Assembly (NCBI GenBank): GCA_964372215.1
Contig: CAYJQC010000016.1
Location: 35,654 to 99,653 of the forward strand
Length of the DNA: 64,000 bases
Direction of reading: 5' to 3'
Source of the DNA: DAIMFL01 sp964372215
GTDB lineage: Bacteria > Pseudomonadota > Alphaproteobacteria > Dongiales > Dongiaceae
Below are positions 37,887-45,638 of the stretch, in pieces. A program made the translations under genes and the position numbers. Under the pieces are notes generated by a model. It ran no database searches. It was not told the DNA's origin and saw nothing but the letters and a program-made list of their open reading frames with translations. How positions within the stretch are numbered: position 1 is the stretch's first letter; every line of letters starts with the position of its first letter.

Positions 37887-38795
37887 TCATGGCCCCATCC
37901 GCCGTCGCAGAACGGAAGCCTCGACGACGTCGCGACCGGCATGGGCAACCACCGCACCCAGGGCGATGACGCCGCCGAAGATGCTGGCCGCAGGCGGCAG
38001 CTCCGCGAGCACGAGCCAGGCGAGGAACACGGCGATCGGCGTGTCGGCCGTGCCGAGCAGCCCTGCTTCGGCGGCCGGGATCAGCCGAGTTCCCTCGGTG
38101 AGCAGGATCGCTCCCGCCGCAAAGGCCAACCCGAAGATCGCCAGGATGAGGAGGTCCTTGGCGGAAACTGCCAAGGGATCGCCCAGGAACCATCCGACGA
38201 CGAAAAGCTGCAGCGACGAGGCAGCGAGGGCGAGGACGACGGGCGTCCGGCGCAGTACCCGGATGAGCACCATGTAGACGGCCATTCCGATCGTCATGAG
38301 GACGGCCAGGAGATCGCCTGCGAGATGACCGGCTCCGGCGCCGCCTGACACCATGATCGCGACGCCGGCGAGGGCTGCCGTCGCCGCGATCAAGGTCGAA
38401 ACCCGGACTCTTTCGCGCAGCGCCAGCCAGCTTAGCCCCGCGGCGACGAAAGGCACGGTGGCGTAGACGATGACGACATTGGCGACGTAGGTGAACTTGA
38501 AGGCGGCAATGAACGCCGCAGATGTGGCGCTGGTGATCGTTGCCAGGAACCATCCCTGCCAACCGAGACGGAACAGCGTGCGGCACGGCCGCCCCCCGGC
38601 GCGCGACAGGACATAGAGGAGGACGAGGGGTGCGCCAAAAAATCCGCGCCAACAGACCACCGTCCAGGCGCCGCTCTCCACCAACTTAGTCAGGACTCCG
38701 GCCAAGCTGAAGGCGACCGCCGAGCCGAGCACTAAGAGCAAACCGGCGGTATGGCTGCGGGCGGCCACGGCGAGTCCGGCGTCGCCACGCTCCAT
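37887..38795 (-). CDS. EamA-type (DMT superfamily) transporter
   Basis: A membrane protein of 302 residues with about ten transmembrane helices in two EamA repeats (residues 15-145 and 160-295). Family features include an N-terminal CWRGFFGAPLVLL and a second-half GLLGTADTPIAVFLAWLVL. The family exports small metabolites; the substrate is unknown. ATG 38795 overlaps the stop of the DUF1127 gene by one base (TGATG), so the two are translationally coupled. Confidence 0.85.
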   Translation of the reverse strand: MERGDAGLAVAARSHTAGLLLVLGSAVAFSLAGVLTKLVESGAWTVVCWRGFFGAPLVLLYVLSRAGGRPCRTLFRLGWQGWFLATITSATSAAFIAAFKFTYVANVVIVYATVPFVAAGLSWLALRERVRVSTLIAATAALAGVAIMVSGGAGAGHLAGDLLAVLMTIGMAVYMVLIRVLRRTPVVLALAASSLQLFVVGWFLGDPLAVSAKDLLILAIFGLAFAAGAILLTEGTRLIPAAEAGLLGTADTPIAVFLAWLVLAELPPAASIFGGVIALGAVVAHAGRDVVEASVLRRRMGP

Positions 38796-39007
38796 CAGGG
38801 TCCCGAGGACCGCTCGTCGAGCGGCGGCAGGCCGACGTCGCGGCGCAGGTGGTCGTTGAGGTGGAGAAAGGGCCGCGCCCGGCGCCAGCGATATCGGGCG
38901 ATCGCCGCCTGGAGCCGCCGGGCCAGGGCGAGCGGCAGCCGCAGAGTCTCGGACCACGCGCCGTCGGCGCGGCGGGTGCAGTGGGTTCCCGGAGCGGTCG
39001 GGTTCAT
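38795..39007 (-). CDS. DUF1127-type small protein
   Basis: A 70-residue basic protein. The C-terminal half has the DUF1127 pattern of aromatic/arginine helices followed by LNDHLRRDVGLPP. DUF1127 proteins in alphaproteobacteria include small RNA-binding regulators, though most are uncharacterised. It is coupled to the EamA transporter and divergent from a WYL-domain regulator, with a palindrome-rich region between them. Confidence 0.75.
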   Translation of the reverse strand: MNPTAPGTHCTRRADGAWSETLRLPLALARRLQAAIARYRWRRARPFLHLNDHLRRDVGLPPLDERSSGP

Positions 39008-39104
39008 GATGTCGTCCTTTGCCTGCCAGAAGGGGACCGGCGGCCCGGCGCCCCGGCTGCGGGTTGCCGGGGCCGGGCGCGATCAGGCAATGCTATCCGA
39101 TGGC

Positions 39105-39159
39105 TCCTGCCAGGACGGGTCAGGAGCCTGGGCACGCTCCTGACAGCGTGGTGTCAGGA
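39105..39159. promoter_or_regulatory. Nested palindromic operators between DUF1127 and WYL regulator genes
   Basis: Three overlapping or adjacent inverted repeats share the TCAGGA/TCCTGA word. They are TCCTG-C-CAGGA (39105-39115), TCAGGAGC-n8-GCTCCTGA (39120-39143) and CCTGACA-n6-TGTCAGG (39139-39158). The WYL-type regulator starts 36 bases to the right, so autoregulation and control of the divergent operon are likely. Confidence 0.6.
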
Positions 39160-39194
39160 ACCATGCGGTACATGTCGGTTTGGGGGGACAAGCA

Positions 39195-39869
39195 ATGCGC
39201 CGCGCCGACCGCCTGTTCGCGATCATTCAGCTGATGCGCCGCCACAAGCTGACCCGGGCGCGCGATCTCGCGCAGAAGCTCGAGATCTCTGAGCGCACGG
39301 TCTATCGCGACATCCAGGACCTCGTCGCCTCCGGCGTGCCGATCACGGGCGAGGCCGGGGTCGGCTACGTGCTGAAGGGCGGGTTCGACCTGCCACCCCT
39401 CATGTTCACCCAGGAGGAGATCGAGGCGCTGGTGCTGGGCGCCCGTATCGTCCGGTCCTGGGCCGATCCCGACCTGGCGGAGGCGGCGGAGGACGTGCTC
39501 GCCAAGGTCGCGGCGGTGCTGCCGCCCAAGCTGCGCAGCTACATGGACGATACCCCGCTCGACGCGCCCGACCGGCACTTCGCCCAGCCGATCGCGGTCG
39601 ACCTGGCGGCGCTGCGGCGCGCGGTGCGCAACCGGTCGAAGCTCGCCTTCGCCTATGCCAGGGAGGGCCAGGTGCCGGCCCGGCGCACCGTCCGGCCGCT
39701 GCTGATCTCGTTCTTCGGCCCGGTCTGGACGCTCACCGCCTGGTGCGAGCTGAGGCAAGATTTCCGCACCTTCCGCCTCGACCGGGTGAGCGAGCTGGCG
39801 ATTCTCGACGAGACCTTCCGGGCCGAGCCGGGACGGACCCTCAACGACTATCTGAAGGCGATGGATTGA
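39195..39869 (+). CDS. WYL-domain HTH regulator (YafY type)
   Basis: A 224-residue DeoR-like regulator. The N-terminal winged helix is at residues 1-60 (RADRLFAIIQLMR, ISERTVYRDIQDL). A WYL domain covers about 130-205. The canonical Trp-Tyr-Leu is degenerate, but ISFFGPVWTLTAWCELRQDFRTF in its key part VWTLTAWCELR matches the family. Such domains sense ligands, sometimes nucleic acids. ATG 39195 is preceded by GGGGGGA. It probably binds the palindromes at 39105-39159. Confidence 0.88.
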   Translation: MRRADRLFAIIQLMRRHKLTRARDLAQKLEISERTVYRDIQDLVASGVPITGEAGVGYVLKGGFDLPPLMFTQEEIEALVLGARIVRSWADPDLAEAAEDVLAKVAAVLPPKLRSYMDDTPLDAPDRHFAQPIAVDLAALRRAVRNRSKLAFAYAREGQVPARRTVRPLLISFFGPVWTLTAWCELRQDFRTFRLDRVSELAILDETFRAEPGRTLNDYLKAMD

Positions 39870-39893
39870 GGGCGGGGCAGGGGCAGCCTCTCA

Positions 39894-40427
39894 CTACCCT
39901 CCCGCCGGCAGCCTGAAGTTGCCCAGCCGGCGGCCGAGCATCAGGCTGGCCCCGGCGATCGTCAGCAGCGCGGCGCCGAACAGCACATGCAACCTGGCCG
40001 GGACCGCCGGCAGGGGCGTGCCGTCCTGCATCCAGTGCGACAGCGGCAGGGTGTAGACGCGCTCGATCCAGGCATGGGGCGGGGTGGCGAAACCCCAGTG
40101 CATGGCGATGTCCTCGATCCGGCCGTCGAACGCCAGGCGCGGCGCACCCGTCGGCGCCGACGCCAGGTATCCGTCGCCGCCGTCGGTATCGCGCGGCGGC
40201 TGGCCATAGGGCGCGCTGTGGAAGGAGGCTACCGCGGGCCCCGGATTCTGCGGCCGCGTATGTTCCGACGCGACCAGCATGGCGCCCAGCAGGAGCACCG
40301 ACAGCAGCGCGGCCGGGCGCCAGAACGCCAGCCGGTCGTGGCCCGCCATGCGCCGGACGACGGCGTGGCGACCGCCGCTAGCGACGGCGCGGGAACGGAC
40401 GGAGTCGTTGAGATCGAAAGTCGACAT
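39894..40427 (-). CDS. Hypothetical membrane protein
   Basis: A 177-residue protein that I do not recognise. Two hydrophobic segments, about residues 36-54 (RPAALLSVLLLGAMLVAS) and 146-166, flank a soluble loop rich in Gly, Pro and His. It would be an inner-membrane protein with a periplasmic loop. I start at ATG 40427, after GGGGG in the upstream sequence. It is convergent with the WYL regulator gene. Confidence 0.6.
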   Translation of the reverse strand: MSTFDLNDSVRSRAVASGGRHAVVRRMAGHDRLAFWRPAALLSVLLLGAMLVASEHTRPQNPGPAVASFHSAPYGQPPRDTDGGDGYLASAPTGAPRLAFDGRIEDIAMHWGFATPPHAWIERVYTLPLSHWMQDGTPLPAVPARLHVLFGAALLTIAGASLMLGRRLGNFRLPAGG

Positions 40428-40602
40428 GTGAAACCCCCATCGAGTCGTTTCGATCGGGCCAGTCGAGCCCCCGGCCATGGCTTTACTGGCGCGATCTCTG
40501 GGCAATTCCGAGGCGGATTGCGGCGGGATTGGGGCGGGCTGGAAAAATACCGGCGGCACAGTGAGCCCGCCGGCGGTGGCGGGGGAAAAATCGCCGAGCT
40601 AG

Positions 40603-40785
40603 TTCGAGGACACGCTCGGCGGCCGGCGCCAGGCCCTGCGGTCGGAGCTGCTTCTGTTCTGCGACGTCGGCGCCGGCTGGATCGTCAAGTACCGCTTCAC
40701 CTTCCCCCGGGACCTCGCCGGCCACCGCGCCTCCATCGACGGCTTCATGGCGGCGCTGCCCGGGACCATTCGGGCGGGGATGTGA
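40603..40785 (+). pseudogene. C-terminal remnant of a gene
   Basis: Sixty codons run from just after an in-frame TAG (40600) to TGA 40785, with coding-like composition (SELLLFCDVGAGWIVKYRFTFPRD) but no start codon or ribosome site. It looks like the 3' end of a decayed plus-strand gene. The rest of the 40428-40824 gap (397 bases) holds nothing I can name. Confidence 0.35.
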
Positions 40786-40824
40786 GGTGCTATCGAATCG
40801 CGTCTCTCATTCGATGTCGATCCC

Positions 40825-41760
40825 TCACGACACCGCGGTCAATGGCAGCATGAACTTCGTGCCCTCGATGGCGAACGGGCCGCGCACGCACAGGATGTCC
40901 TCGTCCTCGGGCAGGTGCGGGACGGGCGCGAAGTCGCCCTCGATCAGTTCCGGCGGGAGCAGGTCGGGCGGGAACAGCACCTCGATCCCGGCCGCCGCGC
41001 CGCCATCGGCGCCCGGCCCGAGGATCGCGGCGAGCGTTCCGGCCGATGGAATCTCCGGCGCGACGATGTCGTGCAGGCGGGTGATGCCGTCGGCGCGTTC
41101 CCACACCACCAGCGCGTCGTGGTCGGGCAGGTGGGCGAGGCGCCAGCCGGGATGGCCGAGGGCGGTGGCGACGAGGATGTCGGCGTTGCCGACCAGGCCG
41201 AGGCGGTCGGAGACCGGCCTGCGCGCGGCGAACAGGCGCAGGATGGTGGCGAGGTCTGCGGGCTCGCGCAGCGACAGCTCCCGAATCCGTACTTGCCGCG
41301 TCGCCGCCCCGCCGATCTCCAGCCGGCCGCGAAAGCGATGCTCGCCGAGCGGCCGGAAGCCGAAGGGACGGTAGAGCTCCGGCGTCCCGCTGTAGAGCAG
41401 CAGGCACTCGAAGCGCCGATCGGCGTCGGCCAGCAACCGGCCCATCAGGTCGTTGAACAGCCCGCGGCCGCGCCAGGCCGGCCGGGTCGCCACCGAGTGG
41501 ATCTGCCCGGCCGCGACCCGTCGCCCGCCGACCATGAGCGGCAGCGGCCGGCTCGCCACGTTGGCGGCGATGATCTCGCCGTCCATCCAGGAGAAGGCGC
41601 GGTAGCCCGCGTCCCACACGCCGAGGCGCGAGAACTCGGCGAGATCGAGCTCGAAGATGTCGCGCAGCAGCTCGACCCACGCGGCCCGCTTGGCCGGGTC
41701 GACGAGGCCGTCGACGCGGTAGGTAAGGCCGTCGCGCGCTTGATGTGGCATTTCCGACAT
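40825..41760 (-). CDS. GNAT-family N-acetyltransferase, two-domain
   Basis: A 311-residue protein. The N-terminal GNAT domain (about residues 1-150) contains the acetyl-CoA motif VATRPAWRGRGLFNDLM. The second half resembles the C-terminal domain of larger Eis-like acetyltransferases. The substrate is unknown. The gene is on its own between a remnant and a repeat. Confidence 0.82.
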   Translation of the reverse strand: MSEMPHQARDGLTYRVDGLVDPAKRAAWVELLRDIFELDLAEFSRLGVWDAGYRAFSWMDGEIIAANVASRPLPLMVGGRRVAAGQIHSVATRPAWRGRGLFNDLMGRLLADADRRFECLLLYSGTPELYRPFGFRPLGEHRFRGRLEIGGAATRQVRIRELSLREPADLATILRLFAARRPVSDRLGLVGNADILVATALGHPGWRLAHLPDHDALVVWERADGITRLHDIVAPEIPSAGTLAAILGPGADGGAAAGIEVLFPPDLLPPELIEGDFAPVPHLPEDEDILCVRGPFAIEGTKFMLPLTAVS

Positions 41761-41792
41761 CAGTCAGAATTCTTTCGTTGTCATCACCGGGC

Positions 41793-41861
41793 CTCATCCT
41801 GAGCCTGTCGAAGGATGACTCGGCGATCCATGCGGATGGCTGCGCGGGCCCGGCCCGCGCA
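41793..41861. repeat. Dispersed hairpin repeat, copy 3
   Basis: CTCATCCT-GAGCCTGTCGA-AGGATGA (41793-41819) is one unit of the family seen at 24804, 26507 and 55770. It is followed by a GC hairpin TGCGCGGGC-CCG-GCCCGCGCA (41841-41861) resembling the element at 18096. Confidence 0.65.
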
Positions 41862-41908
41862 TGACACTGGAGACGCAGCGAGACTTCACCGTGCCTCAGC
41901 GTTCACCC

Positions 41909-43432
41909 TCACCGCCTTGTATATCTGTGCTTCACGCCGGGCGGGAACCAGTCGGGATCGCCGGCTTGATGCAGTGTCACGCGCGGGCGCTGGTATTCGG
42001 CGGGCGCGTAGTTCTTGAATTCGCTGTTGAGCCGCAGCAGTTGCGCCAGCACCGACTCAGCGACTGCGTCCGGGTCGATGGCATCGCTGTCAGCACCCGG
42101 CGCCAGCTCGACGGCGAGCGCCAGGTGGGGCGCGTCGTCGATGCCCTCGTGGGCCCGCAGCACGAACTTGCCGGTGACATGGGGCGCGATCACCGGCTGC
42201 TCCAGCCCGATCGCCACGGTCTCCGGGAACACGTTCGCGCCGAAATACGACACCGCGAAATGCGTGCGGCCGAACACGTACACGAACGGCAGCTCGCGCA
42301 CCCCGCGCCATTCCGTGGCGGCAAGCTCGGCCCTGGGGTCGAACCCGGCCGCGACCAGGCGGTGCAGCATCGCGTCGTAGCCGATGATCCCGCCGCTGTC
42401 GGCGATGTGGTAGCGGATCAGCGGTATCCCGTTCATGCCCGAGAACAGCAGCGTGCCTTCGTGAGTCTCGAAGTAGCGGCTCAGGGGATCGTACTGCACC
42501 AGGGTCGGCAGGCGCGCCTCGCCGAACAGCGCGGTGGCGAGATCGGGCCGCGCAGCGAGATGCCGGCGGATCGCGATCGACAGCGGGGTCTCGTTGCCGA
42601 GCACCCCCGCATCCGCCGTGCCATAGAGCGAGGCGGTGCCATAGCGCGGGTCGGCGATGCCGGCGCGCTCGCACACCAGGGCGCGCCATTCCTCGCTGAT
42701 CACCTCGCCGGCGGTCACCAGCTTGATGTTCAATGGCGCCCAGTCCACGCCGGCGCCGCGGCCCCCATTGGCCCAACCATGGTCGATCACGTCCTTGAGG
42801 AACGGCGGATAGCCGAGCAGCACGGTCTGCTGGAACTCGGGGGCGAGCGCCTTGACCACCCGCAGGATCTCGTCGCGGTTGCTGCCCGGCGTCACCACCG
42901 TGATCGGATAGCCCTTGGCCGCCAGGTGGCGGCAGCAGGACGCCGTGAACATGCCGCCGACCCAGGTGCCGAGGGCGAAGCAGACGACGGCCAGGGTCCG
43001 CCGGCTGTCGGCCATGAAACTGTCATGAAAGACCTGCTCGAAGCGCACGGCGATGGCGAGTTCGTCCGTGAGCGCCCGCGGCCAGAAATTGGGCTGGCCG
43101 GTCGAGCCCGAGGAGACCGCCACCATGTCGAGTTCGTCGAGCCGGCCGGCGCGGGCGAGGGCGGCGAGGGGGTGGCGCCGCAGGTAGTTGTCCTTGGTGA
43201 CCATCGGCAGGCGGCGGAAGCCGGCGATGTCGCGCACCGCCGCCGGGTCGACCCCATGCTCCCCGAGGAACGCGCCATAGGCCGGCACGCTCGCCGCCAC
43301 CTCGTGGAACAAGGCGACGGCCCGGGCCTCGGCGTGGCCCTCGGGCTGGGGCGCCAGCAGGCGGTCGAGCGGGGTCCGCAGGAACCGGTCGAGGGCGCCG
43401 ATGACGGCGGCCGGACGGTGATGGTCGAGCAT
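41909..43432 (-). CDS. PaaK-like adenylate-forming ligase of unknown substrate
   Basis: A 507-residue protein of the phenylacetate-CoA ligase/CapK/LuxE branch. The P-loop is SSGSTGQPNFW (about residue 109), and PLIRYHIADSGG matches the conserved RYRxxD region. It is longer than PaaK and diverges strongly, especially at the C-terminus. Such proteins activate aromatic or fatty acids; this one is not part of the paa cluster. It is divergent from the aminotransferase gene at 43614. Confidence 0.78.
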   Translation of the reverse strand: MLDHHRPAAVIGALDRFLRTPLDRLLAPQPEGHAEARAVALFHEVAASVPAYGAFLGEHGVDPAAVRDIAGFRRLPMVTKDNYLRRHPLAALARAGRLDELDMVAVSSGSTGQPNFWPRALTDELAIAVRFEQVFHDSFMADSRRTLAVVCFALGTWVGGMFTASCCRHLAAKGYPITVVTPGSNRDEILRVVKALAPEFQQTVLLGYPPFLKDVIDHGWANGGRGAGVDWAPLNIKLVTAGEVISEEWRALVCERAGIADPRYGTASLYGTADAGVLGNETPLSIAIRRHLAARPDLATALFGEARLPTLVQYDPLSRYFETHEGTLLFSGMNGIPLIRYHIADSGGIIGYDAMLHRLVAAGFDPRAELAATEWRGVRELPFVYVFGRTHFAVSYFGANVFPETVAIGLEQPVIAPHVTGKFVLRAHEGIDDAPHLALAVELAPGADSDAIDPDAVAESVLAQLLRLNSEFKNYAPAEYQRPRVTLHQAGDPDWFPPGVKHRYTRR

Positions 43433-43613
43433 GGGATGTCCGCTTTCCCGCGATTCCGCCGCGAGTTAACCACGCCGGAGCGTTGTGCCCACAGCGAATC
43501 CGGAGCCCGGCGCCTCCGGCCCCGGCCGGCGGCCAAGGTTGCGCCGGCGGGCCGAAGGAAATATCGTCCGCCCCGCACCATTCCCCGCAATTCCGCAGGC
43601 CGGAGCTTGCCCC

Positions 43614-44816
43614 ATGTCGTTCCTCGCCGCCCGCCTCGACCGCATCAAGCCGTCGGCCACCATCGCCGTCTCCACCAAGGCGCGCGAGCTCAAGGCCGCC
43701 GGGCGCGACGTCATCGGCCTGGGCGCCGGCGAGCCGGATTTCGACACGCCGGACAACGTCAAGGCGGCGGCGATCAAGGCGATCCAGGCCGGCGAGACCA
43801 AGTACACCGCGGTCGACGGCACCCCGGCGCTGAAGGCGGCGATCTCGGCCAAGTTCCGCCGCGAGAACAACCTCGACTACAAGCCGGAGCAGATCAGCGT
43901 CGGCACCGGCGGCAAGCAGGTGCTGTTCAACGCGCTGATGGCGACCCTCGATCCCGGCGACGAGGTGGTGATCCCGGCACCCTACTGGGTGTCCTATCCC
44001 GACATGGTGCTGATGGCCGAGGGCAAGCCGGTGACGGTGCCGTGCCCGGCCAACAACGGCTTCAAGATGCTGCCCGAGGATCTCGCGGCGGCGATCACGC
44101 CGAAGACCAAGTGGCTGATCCTGAACAGCCCGTCGAACCCGACCGGTGCCGCCTATACCCGCGCCGAGATGAAGGCGCTGACCGACATCCTGCTGAAGCA
44201 CAAGCAGGTCTGGGTGATGACCGACGACATGTACGAGCACCTGGTCTATGACGGCTTCGAGTTCAGCACGCCGGCCGCGGTCGAGCCGAAGCTGTACGAC
44301 CGCACGCTGACGGTGAACGGCGTCAGCAAGGCCTATTGCATGACCGGCTGGCGCATCGGCTATGCCGGCGGCCCGGCCAAGCTGATCAAGGCGATGGCGA
44401 ACGTGCAGTCGCAGAGCACGTCCAACCCCTGCTCGGTCAGCCAGGCGGCGGCGGTCGAGGCGCTGAACGGCACCCAGGATTTCATTGCCGCCCATAACGA
44501 GGTGTTCAAGCAGCGCCGCGACATGGTGGTGGAGATGCTGAACAAGGCGCCGGGCATCACCTGCCACCGGCCGGAGGGGGCGTTCTACGTGTACCCGTCC
44601 TGCTCCGGCACGATCGGCAAGAAGACGCCCCAGGGCAAGGTGATCGCGACCGACGACGACTTCGTCACCTATATCCTGGAGGCCGAGGGGGTGGCGGCGG
44701 TGCAGGGCTCGGCCTTCGGCCTGTCGCCGTTCTTCCGTATCTCCTACGCCACCTCGACCGAGGCCCTCAAGGAGGCCTGCACGCGGATCCAGCGGGCCTG
44801 CCAGGCGCTGAAGTAG
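43614..44816 (+). CDS. Class I aminotransferase (aspartate/aromatic type)
   Basis: A PLP-dependent aminotransferase of 400 residues. The Schiff-base Lys is in NGVSKAYCMTGWRIGYAGG (about residue 239). Cofactor residues appear in NSPSNPTGAAYT and VMTDDMYEHL, and the substrate carboxylate Arg in FFRISYATS. The sequence is typical of the AspB/AatA group of alphaproteobacteria, which transaminate aspartate and in part aromatic or prephenate substrates. Start ATG 43614; a weak ribosome site GGAG is upstream. Confidence 0.9.
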   Translation: MSFLAARLDRIKPSATIAVSTKARELKAAGRDVIGLGAGEPDFDTPDNVKAAAIKAIQAGETKYTAVDGTPALKAAISAKFRRENNLDYKPEQISVGTGGKQVLFNALMATLDPGDEVVIPAPYWVSYPDMVLMAEGKPVTVPCPANNGFKMLPEDLAAAITPKTKWLILNSPSNPTGAAYTRAEMKALTDILLKHKQVWVMTDDMYEHLVYDGFEFSTPAAVEPKLYDRTLTVNGVSKAYCMTGWRIGYAGGPAKLIKAMANVQSQSTSNPCSVSQAAAVEALNGTQDFIAAHNEVFKQRRDMVVEMLNKAPGITCHRPEGAFYVYPSCSGTIGKKTPQGKVIATDDDFVTYILEAEGVAAVQGSAFGLSPFFRISYATSTEALKEACTRIQRACQALK

Positions 44817-44973
44817 GGGCGGCGGCGAAACGGGCGATTTCGGCCGCGCCCGCAAGAACGCCCGACGCCCGGCCGTCACTCCCCCCCCTGCTCCGCACCA
44901 GCCCGACCGAGCGTGGCCACCCGCCGCCCGTCCCGGGCGGCTTGCACAGACATGGTCCGATCGTCTAGTCTAG

Positions 44974-44986
44974 CTAATCAGATTAG
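44974..44986. promoter_or_regulatory. Operator-like palindrome of the toxin-antitoxin pair
   Basis: CTAATC-A-GATTAG is a perfect inverted repeat 19 bases before the antitoxin start, preceded by the related CTAGTCTAG (44965-44973). Phd/YefM antitoxins bind such sites to repress their own operon. Confidence 0.5.
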
Positions 44987-45005
44987 TCCAGTACGGGACT
45001 CCACC

Positions 45006-45230
45006 ATGGCCATCGTCAACATCCACGAGGCGAAGACCCATCTCTCGCGCCTGCTCGACCGGGTGCTGGCGGGCGAGGAGGTGATCATCGCCAAGGCCGG
45101 CAAGCCGGTCGCCCGCCTGGTGCCGGCGGCGGAATCGCTGCCGCGCCAGCCGGGCCTGGCCGAGGGCCGCGTGACCGGCGCGTTCTTCGAGCCCCTGGCG
45201 GAGGACGAGCTGGACGAATGGCAGCAGTGA
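45006..45230 (+). CDS. Phd/YefM-family antitoxin
   Basis: A 74-residue antitoxin. The N-terminal MAIVNIHEAKTHLSRLLDRV is the DNA-binding Phd/YefM fold, and the acidic tail (LAEDELDEWQQ) would wrap the toxin. It overlaps the PIN toxin start by 13 bases, as in VapBC-like operons. Confidence 0.9.
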   Translation: MAIVNIHEAKTHLSRLLDRVLAGEEVIIAKAGKPVARLVPAAESLPRQPGLAEGRVTGAFFEPLAEDELDEWQQ

Positions 45231-45613
45231 GGATCCTGCTCGATACCCACGCGCTGTTGTGGTGGCTGTTCGACGACCCGAAGCTGTCGCGCGCCGCGCG
45301 TCGGGCGATCGCCGATCCTGAAACCGAGGCGCTGGTCAGCAGCGCCTCGGCCTGGGAGATCGCGACCAAGCACCGCCTCGGCAAGCTGCCCGAGGCCGGC
45401 GACGTGGCGACCCGGCTGCCGGCCTACTTGCGCGCCGGACGATTCGGCGAGCTGCCGATCTCGCTCGCCCATGCGCTCCAGGCCGGCCGCCTGCCCGGCC
45501 CGCATCGCGATCCCTTCGACCGCATGCTGATCGCGCAGGCGACCGCCGAGGGGCTGCCCGTCGTCACCAACGACCCGGTGTTCTCCGGCTACGGCGCCCA
45601 GGTGCTCTGGTAG
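45218..45613 (+). CDS. PIN-domain toxin (VapC-like ribonuclease)
   Basis: A 131-residue PIN-domain protein of the PIN_Sll0205 type. The acidic metal ligands are Asp9 (LLDTHALLWW), a Glu in SASAWEIATKH, Asp in RDPFDRML and a final Asp in VVTNDPVF. It probably cleaves RNA unless bound by the upstream antitoxin. It is convergent with the patatin-like gene. Confidence 0.9.
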   Translation: MAAVRILLDTHALLWWLFDDPKLSRAARRAIADPETEALVSSASAWEIATKHRLGKLPEAGDVATRLPAYLRAGRFGELPISLAHALQAGRLPGPHRDPFDRMLIAQATAEGLPVVTNDPVFSGYGAQVLW

Positions 45614-45638
45614 CGCGCGCCACGGCGTGGCGCGCCCG

